Shown piece by piece: positions 1-5,677 of a stretch of DNA of 7,935 nucleotides. How positions within the stretch are numbered: the stretch's first letter is position 1; each line of letters opens with the position of its first letter. The notes under the pieces are model-generated. The model did not search any database, was not told where the DNA came from, and worked only from the letters and a program-made list of their open reading frames with translations. A program made the position numbers and the translations under genes. Source of the stretch: Thermacetogenium sp. UBA4966. Its GTDB lineage: Bacteria > Bacillota > DSM-12270 > Thermacetogeniales > Thermacetogeniaceae. The stretch spans positions 1-7,935 of the forward strand of contig DHAA01000084.1 in NCBI GenBank assembly GCA_002397275.1, in the 5' to 3' direction.

Positions 1-48
1 TGTAAAGTGAGGTTGAAAATGAAAATAGCAAAAAGAGTTTATACGTAA

Positions 49-54
49 TATAAT
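49..54 (+). promoter_or_regulatory. Probable -10 box ahead of ddl
   Basis: A perfect TATAAT lies in an AT-rich stretch (about 41-60), 41 bp before the chosen ddl start. It would place transcription initiation near base 61 and give a leader of about 35 nt. No good -35 hexamer is seen at 16-18 bp spacing: the 17-bp position holds TAGCAA, and the better TTGAAA at 13-18 is too far upstream. The call therefore rests on the -10 box and its position alone. Confidence 0.4.
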
Positions 55-81
55 ATTTTAGTGTGTGATACTAAATTACCT

Positions 82-89
82 AGGAGTGA
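82..89 (+). promoter_or_regulatory. Ribosome binding site that sets the ddl start at GTG 95
   Basis: AGGAGTGA closely matches the SD consensus and ends five bases before GTG 95. An upstream in-frame GTG at 65 has no comparable site, and an in-frame GTG at 86 overlaps the site itself. GTG 95 is therefore the best initiation codon. Confidence 0.7.
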
Positions 90-94
90 AGCCA

Positions 95-1054
95 GTGGCA
101 GATGAAAGGCCGCGCAAGGTGGCGGTGCTGATCGGCGGACGATCCTCCGAGAGGGAGATTTCTATAAAAACCGGGAAGCAGATCGCAGGCGCTCTTGCCG
201 GAAAGGGCTATGACATGAAAGAGATAGATCCGGCAAACGCTCTTGTAAGCAGCCTCCAGGATTTTCAGCCGGATGTGGTGTTCATTGCGCTGCACGGAAA
301 ATATGGAGAAGACGGGACCATTCAAGGGCTTTTGGACCTGCTCGGTTTCCCTTATACGGGATCCGGCGTGCTTTCCAGCGCTTTGTGCATGGATAAGGCA
401 GTCGCTAAAAAGCTGATGATCTATGAGGGGATTCCTACCCCCTCGTTCCGTATCATAACAGAGCCGTTGGAACAGGGAGAAGAGAACGGCTTAATCAAGG
501 AATTAGGATTACCCCTGGTGGTGAAGCCCGCCAATCAGGGTTCAGCGATTGGCGTCTCCATCGTCAGGAAAGCGGTTGATCTGGGAAAAGCACTAGGCAC
601 GGCGCTAAAGTATGATCAAGCGGTTTTGTTAGAGAAATTCGTAGAGGGCATCGAGCTTACCGCCTCTGTTCTGGGTACAAGGGAACCGCGGGTGCTGCCC
701 CTGATCGAGATCGTTTCCGAAACAGAATTTTATGATTATACCGCAAAATACAGCCTGGGGATGAGCCATCACATTATACCGGCTCGTATTTCTCCTCAAG
801 CAGCGGCAAAGGTAGAAGAGTTGGCGCTGAGAACGTATCGGGCTATGGGCTGCCGTCAGCTTGCCCGGGTTGATTTTATGTTAAACGAGCAAAGCGAGCC
901 ATTTGTCCTAGAGACGAATACAATTCCGGGAATGACCGAGACCAGCCTTTTCCCGGATTCGGCCAGAGCAGCGGGGATCTCTTTTGCAGAGCTGGTTTCC
1001 CTGCTTGTTGATGAGGCGTTTATCTTAGCCAAAGAGACAGAAGCGAATGCCTGA
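95..1054 (+). CDS. ddl: D-alanine--D-alanine ligase (ATP-grasp)
   Basis: Cytoplasmic ATP-dependent ligase joining two D-alanines for the peptidoglycan stem peptide. From GTG 95 it has 319 residues, normal for the family. In order are seen the N-terminal GGRSSEREIS motif (residues 14-23), HGKYGEDGTIQG (67-78), the CMDK segment (98-101), the ATP-grasp KPANQGSAIG stretch (144-153), the omega-loop YDYTAKY (213-219), ARVDF (257-261) and ETNTIPGMT (273-281). The Glu-Ser-Tyr triad known from E. coli DdlB has counterparts at E19, S150 and Y219, which favours D-Ala-D-Ala over D-Ala-D-lactate. Likely Mg ligands are D260, E273 and N275. The usual GSS is GSA here, a small deviation. An in-frame GTG at 65 would add ten residues but lacks an SD site. 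No van-type or mur genes adjoin it; the next gene is 103 bp downstream with no convincing terminator between, so cotranscription is possible. Confidence 0.93.
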   Translation: MADERPRKVAVLIGGRSSEREISIKTGKQIAGALAGKGYDMKEIDPANALVSSLQDFQPDVVFIALHGKYGEDGTIQGLLDLLGFPYTGSGVLSSALCMDKAVAKKLMIYEGIPTPSFRIITEPLEQGEENGLIKELGLPLVVKPANQGSAIGVSIVRKAVDLGKALGTALKYDQAVLLEKFVEGIELTASVLGTREPRVLPLIEIVSETEFYDYTAKYSLGMSHHIIPARISPQAAAKVEELALRTYRAMGCRQLARVDFMLNEQSEPFVLETNTIPGMTETSLFPDSARAAGISFAELVSLLVDEAFILAKETEANA

Positions 1055-1153
1055 TTTCTAGACTATGACCGGCAATGCTTCCGGCGTTCAAAAGCGATTT
1101 TTGCAGAAAGGATGGACAAGTTTATTTTAACGCTCAAAAGGATCAGTATCAAA

Positions 1154-1160
1154 AGAGGTG
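1154..1160 (+). promoter_or_regulatory. Ribosome binding site pointing to a CTG start at 1167
   Basis: AGAGGTG (GAGGTG is a perfect partial SD match) is followed by six bases and then CTG at 1167, in frame with the ATPase. The first conventional start, GTG 1158, lies inside this site. The only purine run upstream of GTG 1158, AAAAGG at 1136-1141, is about 16 bases away, too far to serve it well. This spacing suggests a rare CTG start. Confidence 0.5.
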
Positions 1161-2876
1161 TTAACACTGCGGAACAGCGAGAACTTAAAATCTAAGATCC
1201 ACAGCATCGACAACAGAGGCTATAAAGCCTATCAAGAGCTCAAGGGCGCCTATGATTTTGGGCCCTACCAGTTATTCATCGATCATGTGCAAGGGGACCC
1301 TTTTGCCGCGCCCTCCAGGGTCAGAATTCAGGTAAAGCAGGAGAGAGCAAAATTTCCACTCTCCTTGTTTCGGGAGAGGGCGCGCAAAATTGCTCTCTGC
1401 GATTACCTGGCCAGATGCTTTGACCTGGCGACGAGGAAATTTTGCGCGGGAAACAGGGGCACAGGAAAAAGCGGCCTTGTTTTTATTGACGCCGGAAGGC
1501 AGGAAGTGCTGGAAAGAAGCGCCGTGGCGATCAACGAAGATTATGTGGAGGCGCGCTTCTTCTGCGGACTTCCGGCCAGAGGGCGCACTGTGCTGGGGAA
1601 GATCGCTGAAAAGATGTTCTTTCAGGAACTCCCTCAAGTTGTCGAAGACAGCCTGTTATATGAGAGGGTCAACCAAAGAGAGTTGGCGGAGCATGTTTAC
1701 CTGGCGGAAGACCAGGAATACATCAGGGATTCCCTTACCGGCCAAGGACTGGTCGCCTTTGTGGCTGAAGGCTCAATCTTACCCCGGCGAAGCGGTGTGA
1801 GTGATTTGCCTTTAACCGGCAGAGTGATACCCTTGTCCAGTCCTCCATCTCTTGAAGTATCCTTCAAAACTCCCAATCAAGGCGAGATAAGAGGGATGGG
1901 GATTCCCACAGGGGTTACCCTGATTGTTGGCGGGGGTTATCATGGGAAATCTACGCTTCTGCACGCCATAGAGCGAGGCGTCTACAATCACCTGCCGCAA
2001 GATGGCAGGGAATGGGCGATCACAATTAAGGACGCGGTTAAAATTAGGGCAGAAGAGGGGAGAAGGATTGAAAAGGTGGATATTAGCCCTTTCATCAATG
2101 ATCTTCCCTTTGGGGAGGATACCCGCCGTTTTTCTACAGATAATGCCAGCGGGAGCACCTCCCAGGCTGCCAATATCATCGAGGCGCTGGAAATGGGCTG
2201 CAAACTGTTGCTCATCGATGAGGATACCAGCGCCACTAATTTTATGATCCGTGATGGAAGGATGCAGGCTCTTGTTACCAAGGAAAGGGAGCCCATTACC
2301 CCCTTCCTGGATCAAGTGCGCCCATTATATGAAGAGCAGGGTGTTTCCTCCATTTTGGTCATCGGGGGCGCCGGCGATTACTTAGATGTGGCTGATCAGG
2401 TCGTTTTAATGAACGAGTACAGTCCAACGGATGTCGGCAAAAAAGCTAAAGAGTTGTGCCGGGAGTACCCGTCCTTCCGGGCGCCGGAGAGGAGAAATAG
2501 TTTTGGAAAGTTGGAGCCCAGGGCGCCTTATGCGGAGAGCTTTGACCCGCAGCGGGGAAGGAAAACAAAGGTGGGAGCTAAGGGAATAGATGTCGTGCAA
2601 TTCGGCAGCTATCAGATTGATCTTGATGATGTGGAACAGCTGATCGATCCCAGCCAGACCAGGGCTATCGCGGACATCATCTATTACGCCTGGAAAAAGT
2701 ACTTTAATGGACGCTGCTCTTTGAGCGATGCTGTCAGACACATAGAAAGCGACTTAGACAGGTACGGACTGGAAGTGGTTTCGCCATTCAACGAAAAAAG
2801 CGGGGATTATGCCAGGCCGCGCCCCTTTGAAATTGCCGCGGCGATCAACAGGCTGCGGAGCCTGAAAATCCGCTGA
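1158..2876 (+). CDS. ABC-class predicted ATPase (COG3044 / ABC_ATPase family), function unknown
   Basis: Stand-alone soluble ATPase of about 570 residues, the usual length for this family. Numbered from GTG 1158, the N-terminal half opens with the conserved IDNRGYKAYQELKG region. The nucleotide-binding part holds a Walker A motif GGGYHGKS (258-265), an ABC-signature-like DNASGSTSQ (328-336) and Walker B LLLIDED with D354 and E355. These are followed by TSATNFMIRD and a VIGGAGDYLDVADQV segment, all typical of this family. No membrane segments or signal peptide are seen, so it is not a transporter half. The start is either GTG 1158 or, more in line with the SD spacing, CTG 1167; the next internal Met is far downstream near residue 246. 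Only 16 bp separate its stop from the hydrolase gene, whose SD overlaps the end of this gene, implying coupled translation. The biochemical role is not established for the family and I do not assign one. Confidence 0.88.
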   Translation: MLTLRNSENLKSKIHSIDNRGYKAYQELKGAYDFGPYQLFIDHVQGDPFAAPSRVRIQVKQERAKFPLSLFRERARKIALCDYLARCFDLATRKFCAGNRGTGKSGLVFIDAGRQEVLERSAVAINEDYVEARFFCGLPARGRTVLGKIAEKMFFQELPQVVEDSLLYERVNQRELAEHVYLAEDQEYIRDSLTGQGLVAFVAEGSILPRRSGVSDLPLTGRVIPLSSPPSLEVSFKTPNQGEIRGMGIPTGVTLIVGGGYHGKSTLLHAIERGVYNHLPQDGREWAITIKDAVKIRAEEGRRIEKVDISPFINDLPFGEDTRRFSTDNASGSTSQAANIIEALEMGCKLLLIDEDTSATNFMIRDGRMQALVTKEREPITPFLDQVRPLYEEQGVSSILVIGGAGDYLDVADQVVLMNEYSPTDVGKKAKELCREYPSFRAPERRNSFGKLEPRAPYAESFDPQRGRKTKVGAKGIDVVQFGSYQIDLDDVEQLIDPSQTRAIADIIYYAWKKYFNGRCSLSDAVRHIESDLDRYGLEVVSPFNEKSGDYARPRPFEIAAAINRLRSLKIR

Positions 2877-2892
2877 AGGGAGGCTGCAGCCA

Positions 2893-3450
2893 GTGGAAAG
2901 CAAAAAAGTTGTTTGCCTGGGGGATAGCCTTACCTTTGGTTATCCTTACGGGCCGGATGTGTCCTGGGTAGCTTATGTCGCCGGCCGATCTCCGCTGCAG
3001 TTGATCAATGCCGGCGTCAACGGGGACACCATAGAGGATATGGAAATAAGGTATCAAAGGGATGTCCAAAGCCACCGCCCCGATTTTCTAATGATATTTG
3101 GGGGTACAAACGATGCCTATCGCTTTGAGATCTCCTCTGCCGAAGCCGTTTATCACCTGGAGAGAATAATCAGGAAGGCTCAGGACGACAAGATCAGTCC
3201 CCTTGTGGCTTTGCCTATGCATTGTCTGGATGAGTATGCGGCGGAAAGGATTAAGCGCTTGCGTAGTGATGAACAGGAGCTGGCTGAATGGTATAGTTTG
3301 CCTTGTCTCGATTTTGCCATGGCCTTTGCTGATCCTGAAGGGATGGTGAGGGATGAACTCTACCTGGACGGCGTTCACCCCAACACCGCGGGCTATGAGT
3401 CCATGGGGAAGACAGCGTTGAGCTTCTTTCAAAGCCTTTTCCAGAGGTAG
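2893..3450 (+). CDS. SGNH/GDSL-type hydrolase, cytoplasmic
   Basis: 185-residue single-domain SGNH hydrolase, probably an esterase or lipase-like enzyme of unknown substrate. Visible blocks are block I GDSLTFG (10-16, nucleophile S12), block II around GVNGDT (41-46), block III GGTND (70-74, N73) and block V DGVHPN (159-164, D159 and H162 of the triad). All four catalytic-site blocks are intact. There is no signal peptide or membrane segment, so it should act in the cytoplasm. The GTG start is supported by AAGGGAGG at 2876-2883, nine bases upstream, which overlaps the stop of the ATPase gene. The pair is thus probably one translational unit. The 3' end overlaps the convergent ttcA-like gene by 22 bp. 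It could be an acyl or carbohydrate esterase; the sequence does not say which. Confidence 0.88.
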   Translation: MESKKVVCLGDSLTFGYPYGPDVSWVAYVAGRSPLQLINAGVNGDTIEDMEIRYQRDVQSHRPDFLMIFGGTNDAYRFEISSAEAVYHLERIIRKAQDDKISPLVALPMHCLDEYAAERIKRLRSDEQELAEWYSLPCLDFAMAFADPEGMVRDELYLDGVHPNTAGYESMGKTALSFFQSLFQR

Positions 3451-4160
3451 TCGGGGTTGGAGTTTTTGAAGGCGGTCAGGATCCGCTCCCGCACCCCGGG
3501 GAACTCTTCCTCCAGGCTTGCCACGAGCAGTTTCATCTTTTCGCGCTGGGTGTGATGATCCTGAGGACAGGGGTTTTTGACTACAGGAAACTTGAAGGTA
3601 TCTGTGAAATGAATTATGGTTTTTTCACGCACATAAATAAGCGGCCTGATCAGAGTAACCTCTCTTCTGGAGAGATAACTGACCGGCTGCATCAGTTTGA
3701 TCCTGCGCTCATAAAAAAGAGACAGGAAAAATGTTTCTATGGCGTCATCCAGGCTGTGAGCCAGAGCTACTTTATTGCATCCCATCTGTTTGGCTGCGAT
3801 ATGCAGCGCTCCGTTGCGCATCTTGCTGCAGAGAGAACAGGGGTTTGGCTCTTTGCGGTATTCAAAGACGATGGGAGCGATTTTAGTGTGTACCTGTGAC
3901 CGGCTGACGCCGATACCCCGGCAAAAATCACTGATCCCCGCCATTGAATTGCCGAAACCGAGGTCTACCGTAACGGCGTGTAAACCAAACTTGACCGGGG
4001 AGAACTTTCTCATCTCATTTAAAACATAGAGGAGAGTCATGCTGTCTTTGCCCCCGGAAAGACCGACGGCTATCCGGTCGTCTTCCCGGATCATGCGGTG
4101 TTCGCCGACGGCCTGTCCGGCAGGTTTCCATAAAGAGTCGTGAAAGCGTCTTTTTTTCAT
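3429..4160 (-). CDS. ttcA: TtcA-family tRNA thiolation protein (PP-loop ATPase)
   Basis: 243-residue N-type ATP pyrophosphatase (PP-loop) of the TtcA/TilS superfamily. TtcA makes 2-thiocytidine at position 32 of certain tRNAs, adenylating the base and using a [4Fe-4S] cluster. Numbered from ATG 4160, the PP-loop SGGKDS is at 35-40, the CSLC pair is C108 and C111, and a third candidate cluster ligand is C198 in KNPCPQ. These match the three-cysteine pattern of TtcA, although the C-terminal context (CPQDHHTQREK) differs from the E. coli protein, so the exact tRNA target is uncertain. ATG 4160 is preferred over the in-frame TTG 4166 because GGGGGA at 4172-4167 is then six bases away rather than adjacent. 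It is divergent from trmL and overlaps the hydrolase gene tail to tail by 22 bp. Confidence 0.85.
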   Translation of the reverse strand: MKKRRFHDSLWKPAGQAVGEHRMIREDDRIAVGLSGGKDSMTLLYVLNEMRKFSPVKFGLHAVTVDLGFGNSMAGISDFCRGIGVSRSQVHTKIAPIVFEYRKEPNPCSLCSKMRNGALHIAAKQMGCNKVALAHSLDDAIETFFLSLFYERRIKLMQPVSYLSRREVTLIRPLIYVREKTIIHFTDTFKFPVVKNPCPQDHHTQREKMKLLVASLEEEFPGVRERILTAFKNSNPDYLWKRL

Positions 4161-4199
4161 TATCAATCCCCCACAATGTATTATTTACACTGCATTTTT

Positions 4200-4229
4200 T
4201 GGACATCCGAGCTTCTCCTGGTTTATAAT
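4200..4229 (+). promoter_or_regulatory. Promoter of trmL
   Basis: TGGACA (4200-4205, five of six to TTGACA), an 18-bp spacer, and a perfect TATAAT (4224-4229). Initiation is expected about 4235-4237, so the transcript would begin almost at the AAGGAG ribosome binding site (4237-4242), giving a very short leader. The hexamers are good; the short leader is the weak point. Confidence 0.6.
4222..4227 (-). promoter_or_regulatory. Candidate ttcA promoter -10 (overlaps the trmL -10)
   Basis: Read on the - strand, TATAAA at 4227-4222 is preceded at 17 bp by TTGGGA (4250-4245), a four-of-six match to the -35 consensus. Initiation would fall near 4215 and give a leader of about 55 nt before the SD at 4172-4167. 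The box shares the core TTATAA with the + strand -10 of trmL. The -35 would overlap the first base of the trmL coding sequence. Confidence 0.35.
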
Positions 4230-4249
4230 GCAGAGGAAGGAGTATCCCA

Positions 4250-4711
4250 ATGTTTAATATAGCACTTGTGGAACCGGAAATACCACAAAACACAGGCAAT
4301 ATCGCTCGCCTTTGCGCCGCGACCGGCTGCCGGCTCCACCTCATCGAGCCGCTTGGTTTTTCCCTGCAGGACCGGCGCTTGAAAAGAGCAGGGCTTGATT
4401 ACTGGCATCTGGTGGATGTCCGTATTCATGATACTTTTGAAGAGTTAAAGGCAGAATACCCGCATGCCGGATATTATTATATAACAACGAAAGGGAAACG
4501 CTATTATACTGAATTTGATTTTCTGCCGGGTGATTTTTTTGTCTTCGGAGCGGAGACACATGGCTTGCCTGAGGAGTTGTTAACTGCAAACGGAGGATCG
4601 TGCCTGCGTATACCCATGGTTGCGGGCGCCAGGTGCTTAAATCTGTCTAATTCCGTAGCGATAGTAGTTTATAACGCCCTTCATAAACAAATGTTTAGAG
4701 GGCTAAGCTAG
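4250..4711 (+). CDS. trmL: tRNA (cytidine/uridine-34 2'-O)-methyltransferase TrmL
   Basis: 153-residue SPOUT-class methyltransferase. TrmL 2'-O-methylates the wobble nucleotide of tRNA-Leu isoacceptors using S-adenosylmethionine. All family motifs are present: PEIPQNTGNIAR (9-20), FGAETHGLP (99-107) and the knot and cofactor-binding segment RCLNLSNSVAIVVYNALHKQ (128-147). The length is that of the minimal TrmL with no extra domain. The ATG is preceded by AAGGAG (4237-4242) at seven bases. It is divergent from the ttcA-like gene, so two tRNA-modifying enzymes share a control region. A small gene follows 21 bp downstream, probably cotranscribed. The RCLNLSN variant (Cys where Ser is more usual) is a minor deviation. 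Confidence 0.93.
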   Translation: MFNIALVEPEIPQNTGNIARLCAATGCRLHLIEPLGFSLQDRRLKRAGLDYWHLVDVRIHDTFEELKAEYPHAGYYYITTKGKRYYTEFDFLPGDFFVFGAETHGLPEELLTANGGSCLRIPMVAGARCLNLSNSVAIVVYNALHKQMFRGLS

Positions 4712-4732
4712 CATAAAGAAGGGATGGTTGCC

Positions 4733-4993
4733 ATGATGGCGGAGCAGAACCTGTTGCCGCGCTCCTTCTGGGTGGAGCTATTGCGCCTATATGATGAATT
4801 TATGAAAACAGGAAAAACCGACGAAGAAACCATCGACATGCTGGAGAAGGCCGGGCTTTTAAGAGAGGGTACGCTCATTAGTCAGGAGATCATGAACGCC
4901 TTCCCCCATTTAGAGATCAAAGAAGTGGAACCATTGGCGAGGAGGGGAGTTCGGGATAAGATTGTGGAGAATTTAAAGAGCTCGGTCGACTGA
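4733..4993 (+). CDS. Small protein of unknown function
   Basis: 86-residue soluble protein that I do not recognise. It appears mostly helical and charged, with PRSFWVELLRLYDEFMKTGK near the N-terminus, an acidic EETIDMLEKAG segment, and a basic patch LARRGVRDK near the C-terminus; no cysteines, signal peptide or membrane segment. ATG 4733 is chosen because GAAGGG (4718-4723) then sits nine bases upstream; an in-frame ATG at 4724 directly abuts that site. The short gap to trmL and the clear SD site argue for a real gene in the trmL transcript. No terminator is seen at its end, and the tRNA promoter begins 12 bp after the stop codon. Confidence 0.65.
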   Translation: MMAEQNLLPRSFWVELLRLYDEFMKTGKTDEETIDMLEKAGLLREGTLISQEIMNAFPHLEIKEVEPLARRGVRDKIVENLKSSVD

Positions 4994-5004
4994 TTTTCTG
5001 TGAC

Positions 5005-5033
5005 TTGACAGTAACTGCACAGCAGAGTAAGAT
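5005..5033 (+). promoter_or_regulatory. tRNA-Ala promoter
   Basis: A perfect -35 TTGACA (5005-5010), 17-bp spacer and TAAGAT (5028-5033) as -10. Initiation near 5040 would start the transcript only a few bases before the mature 5' end of the tRNA at 5044. A near-consensus promoter is what a stable RNA gene would be expected to have. Confidence 0.7.
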
Positions 5034-5043
5034 AATGAGGCAA

Positions 5044-5119
5044 GGGCGTATAGCTCAGCTGGGAGAGCACCTGGTTCGCACTCAGGAGGTCAGGGGTTCG
5101 AATCCCCTTACGTCCACCA
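5044..5119 (+). tRNA. tRNA-Ala (anticodon CGC), CCA encoded
   Basis: Complete cloverleaf. The acceptor stem GGGCGTA (5044-5050) pairs with TACGTCC (5109-5115) and includes the G3-U70 wobble pair that is the identity element of tRNA-Ala. The D arm is GCTC/GAGC (5053-5056, 5065-5068). The anticodon stem CCTGG/TCAGG (5070-5074, 5082-5086) frames loop TTCGCAC with anticodon CGC at 5077-5079. The variable loop is five bases, the T arm is AGGGG/CCCCT around TTCGAAT (5097-5103), the discriminator is A at 5116, and CCA is encoded at 5117-5119. It reads GCG codons. Its 3' end borders the defence-type region, a common position for island insertion. Confidence 0.96.
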
Positions 5120-5127
5120 GTAACAAC

Positions 5128-5156
5128 AAGGCATCCAGCGATTGGGTGCCTTTTCC
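5128..5156 (+). terminator. Rho-independent terminator of the tRNA transcript
   Basis: AAGGCATCC (5128-5136) pairs with GGGTGCCTT (5144-5152) as a nine-bp stem with one G-T wobble and a seven-base loop. The 3' arm runs into a T4 tract (5151-5154). It begins eight bases after the tRNA CCA end. It would separate tRNA transcription from the downstream defence-type genes. Confidence 0.75.
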
Positions 5157-5216
5157 ATTGGTCGATGGGAGACCGTTAAATTGGCCTATTATTTTTGTGG
5201 AAAGGAGCAAGACGAT

Positions 5217-5660
5217 ATGGGCGCCGTTATTAATGTTTCTATGCTGAACAAGGACGTTTTGAAAAAAGCAACCGCTCCGGTTATCCTCTGCTCCTTTCCG
5301 AACCGGGTGGCGCGGTTGATTGAAGGTGGGCAATATACCCCGCTGAACCTGAATATAAGGTTGGCGGAAGAATTGATGAAATACCCACCCGAACAGCGAC
5401 CCCGGAGGGCTAACTACGAAGTGATGTCGATTGTCTCTCAGTGCAGAGCGCCGACGTTGCTTGAAGATTATGAAATCCTTTTTGACCCGCGTTATGACAT
5501 TGACGCCATTAAGGTTTTCACCGAATTAGCCCGGCGGCAAAAGGTCGTCGTCAAATGGTGCGGCAGGCTGAACGGAAATTCGCTGGAGTATGCCACGCCG
5601 GATTACAAGGATTATCAGTTATTCAGAATGCAGGACTATGACATTATCTGTGTCATATAA
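5217..5660 (+). CDS. BrxF-like protein lacking a Walker A motif (BREX-associated)
   Basis: 147-residue soluble protein. Its order of motifs resembles, from memory, the small BrxF protein of type 3 BREX phage defence: a YTPLNLNIRLAEELMKYP segment (40-57), a Walker B-like hydrophobic run TLLEDYEILFDP (80-91), KVVVKWCGRLNG (109-120) and a C-terminal LEYATPDYKDY stretch (123-133). BrxF normally has an N-terminal P-loop; here the corresponding region (about 20-40, PVILCSFPNRVARLIEGGQY) contains no GxxxxGKS/T. This may be a degenerate, non-ATP-binding form or a distinct family. ATG 5217 is chosen because AAAGGAG (5201-5207) lies nine bases upstream; the frame is open back to 5142, but the ATG there has no SD site and overlaps the tRNA terminator. 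The stop is 17 bp from the BrxC-type ATPase, so the two are likely one operon. Without that neighbour I would call it hypothetical. Confidence 0.5.
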   Translation: MGAVINVSMLNKDVLKKATAPVILCSFPNRVARLIEGGQYTPLNLNIRLAEELMKYPPEQRPRRANYEVMSIVSQCRAPTLLEDYEILFDPRYDIDAIKVFTELARRQKVVVKWCGRLNGNSLEYATPDYKDYQLFRMQDYDIICVI

Positions 5661-5677
5661 GGGAGGAACAGAGAGCT

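Noticed and set aside
1..48. Open frame ending MKIAKRVYT-stop, either a leader peptide from ATG 19 with a GAGGT site or the tail of an upstream gene
   Set aside because: It is only 15 codons within the window, AT-rich and highly basic, and cannot be distinguished from chance; the upstream sequence is needed.
1089..1103. CAAAA/TTTTG hairpin after ddl as a possible terminator
   Set aside because: The stem is only five bp, almost entirely A-T, and there is no following T tract; too weak to call.
1101..1128. TTGCAG with TATTTT as a promoter for the ATPase gene
   Set aside because: Both hexamers match consensus poorly (three and four of six) and the spacing is 16 bp; indistinguishable from background.
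1112..1195. 27-codon open frame between ddl and the ATPase gene
   Set aside because: The purine run directly abuts its ATG, it overlaps the ATPase start in another frame, and it shows no recognisable feature.
5005..5247. Open frame across the tRNA on the + strand (IAQLGEHLVRTQEVRGSNPL-type peptide)
   Set aside because: This is the familiar spurious translation of a tRNA gene; it has no SD site and overlaps the tRNA and its terminator.
5082..5333. Open frame on the - strand ending in VRGFEPLTS
   Set aside because: It is the reverse-strand translation of the same tRNA and overlaps the start of the BrxF-like gene.
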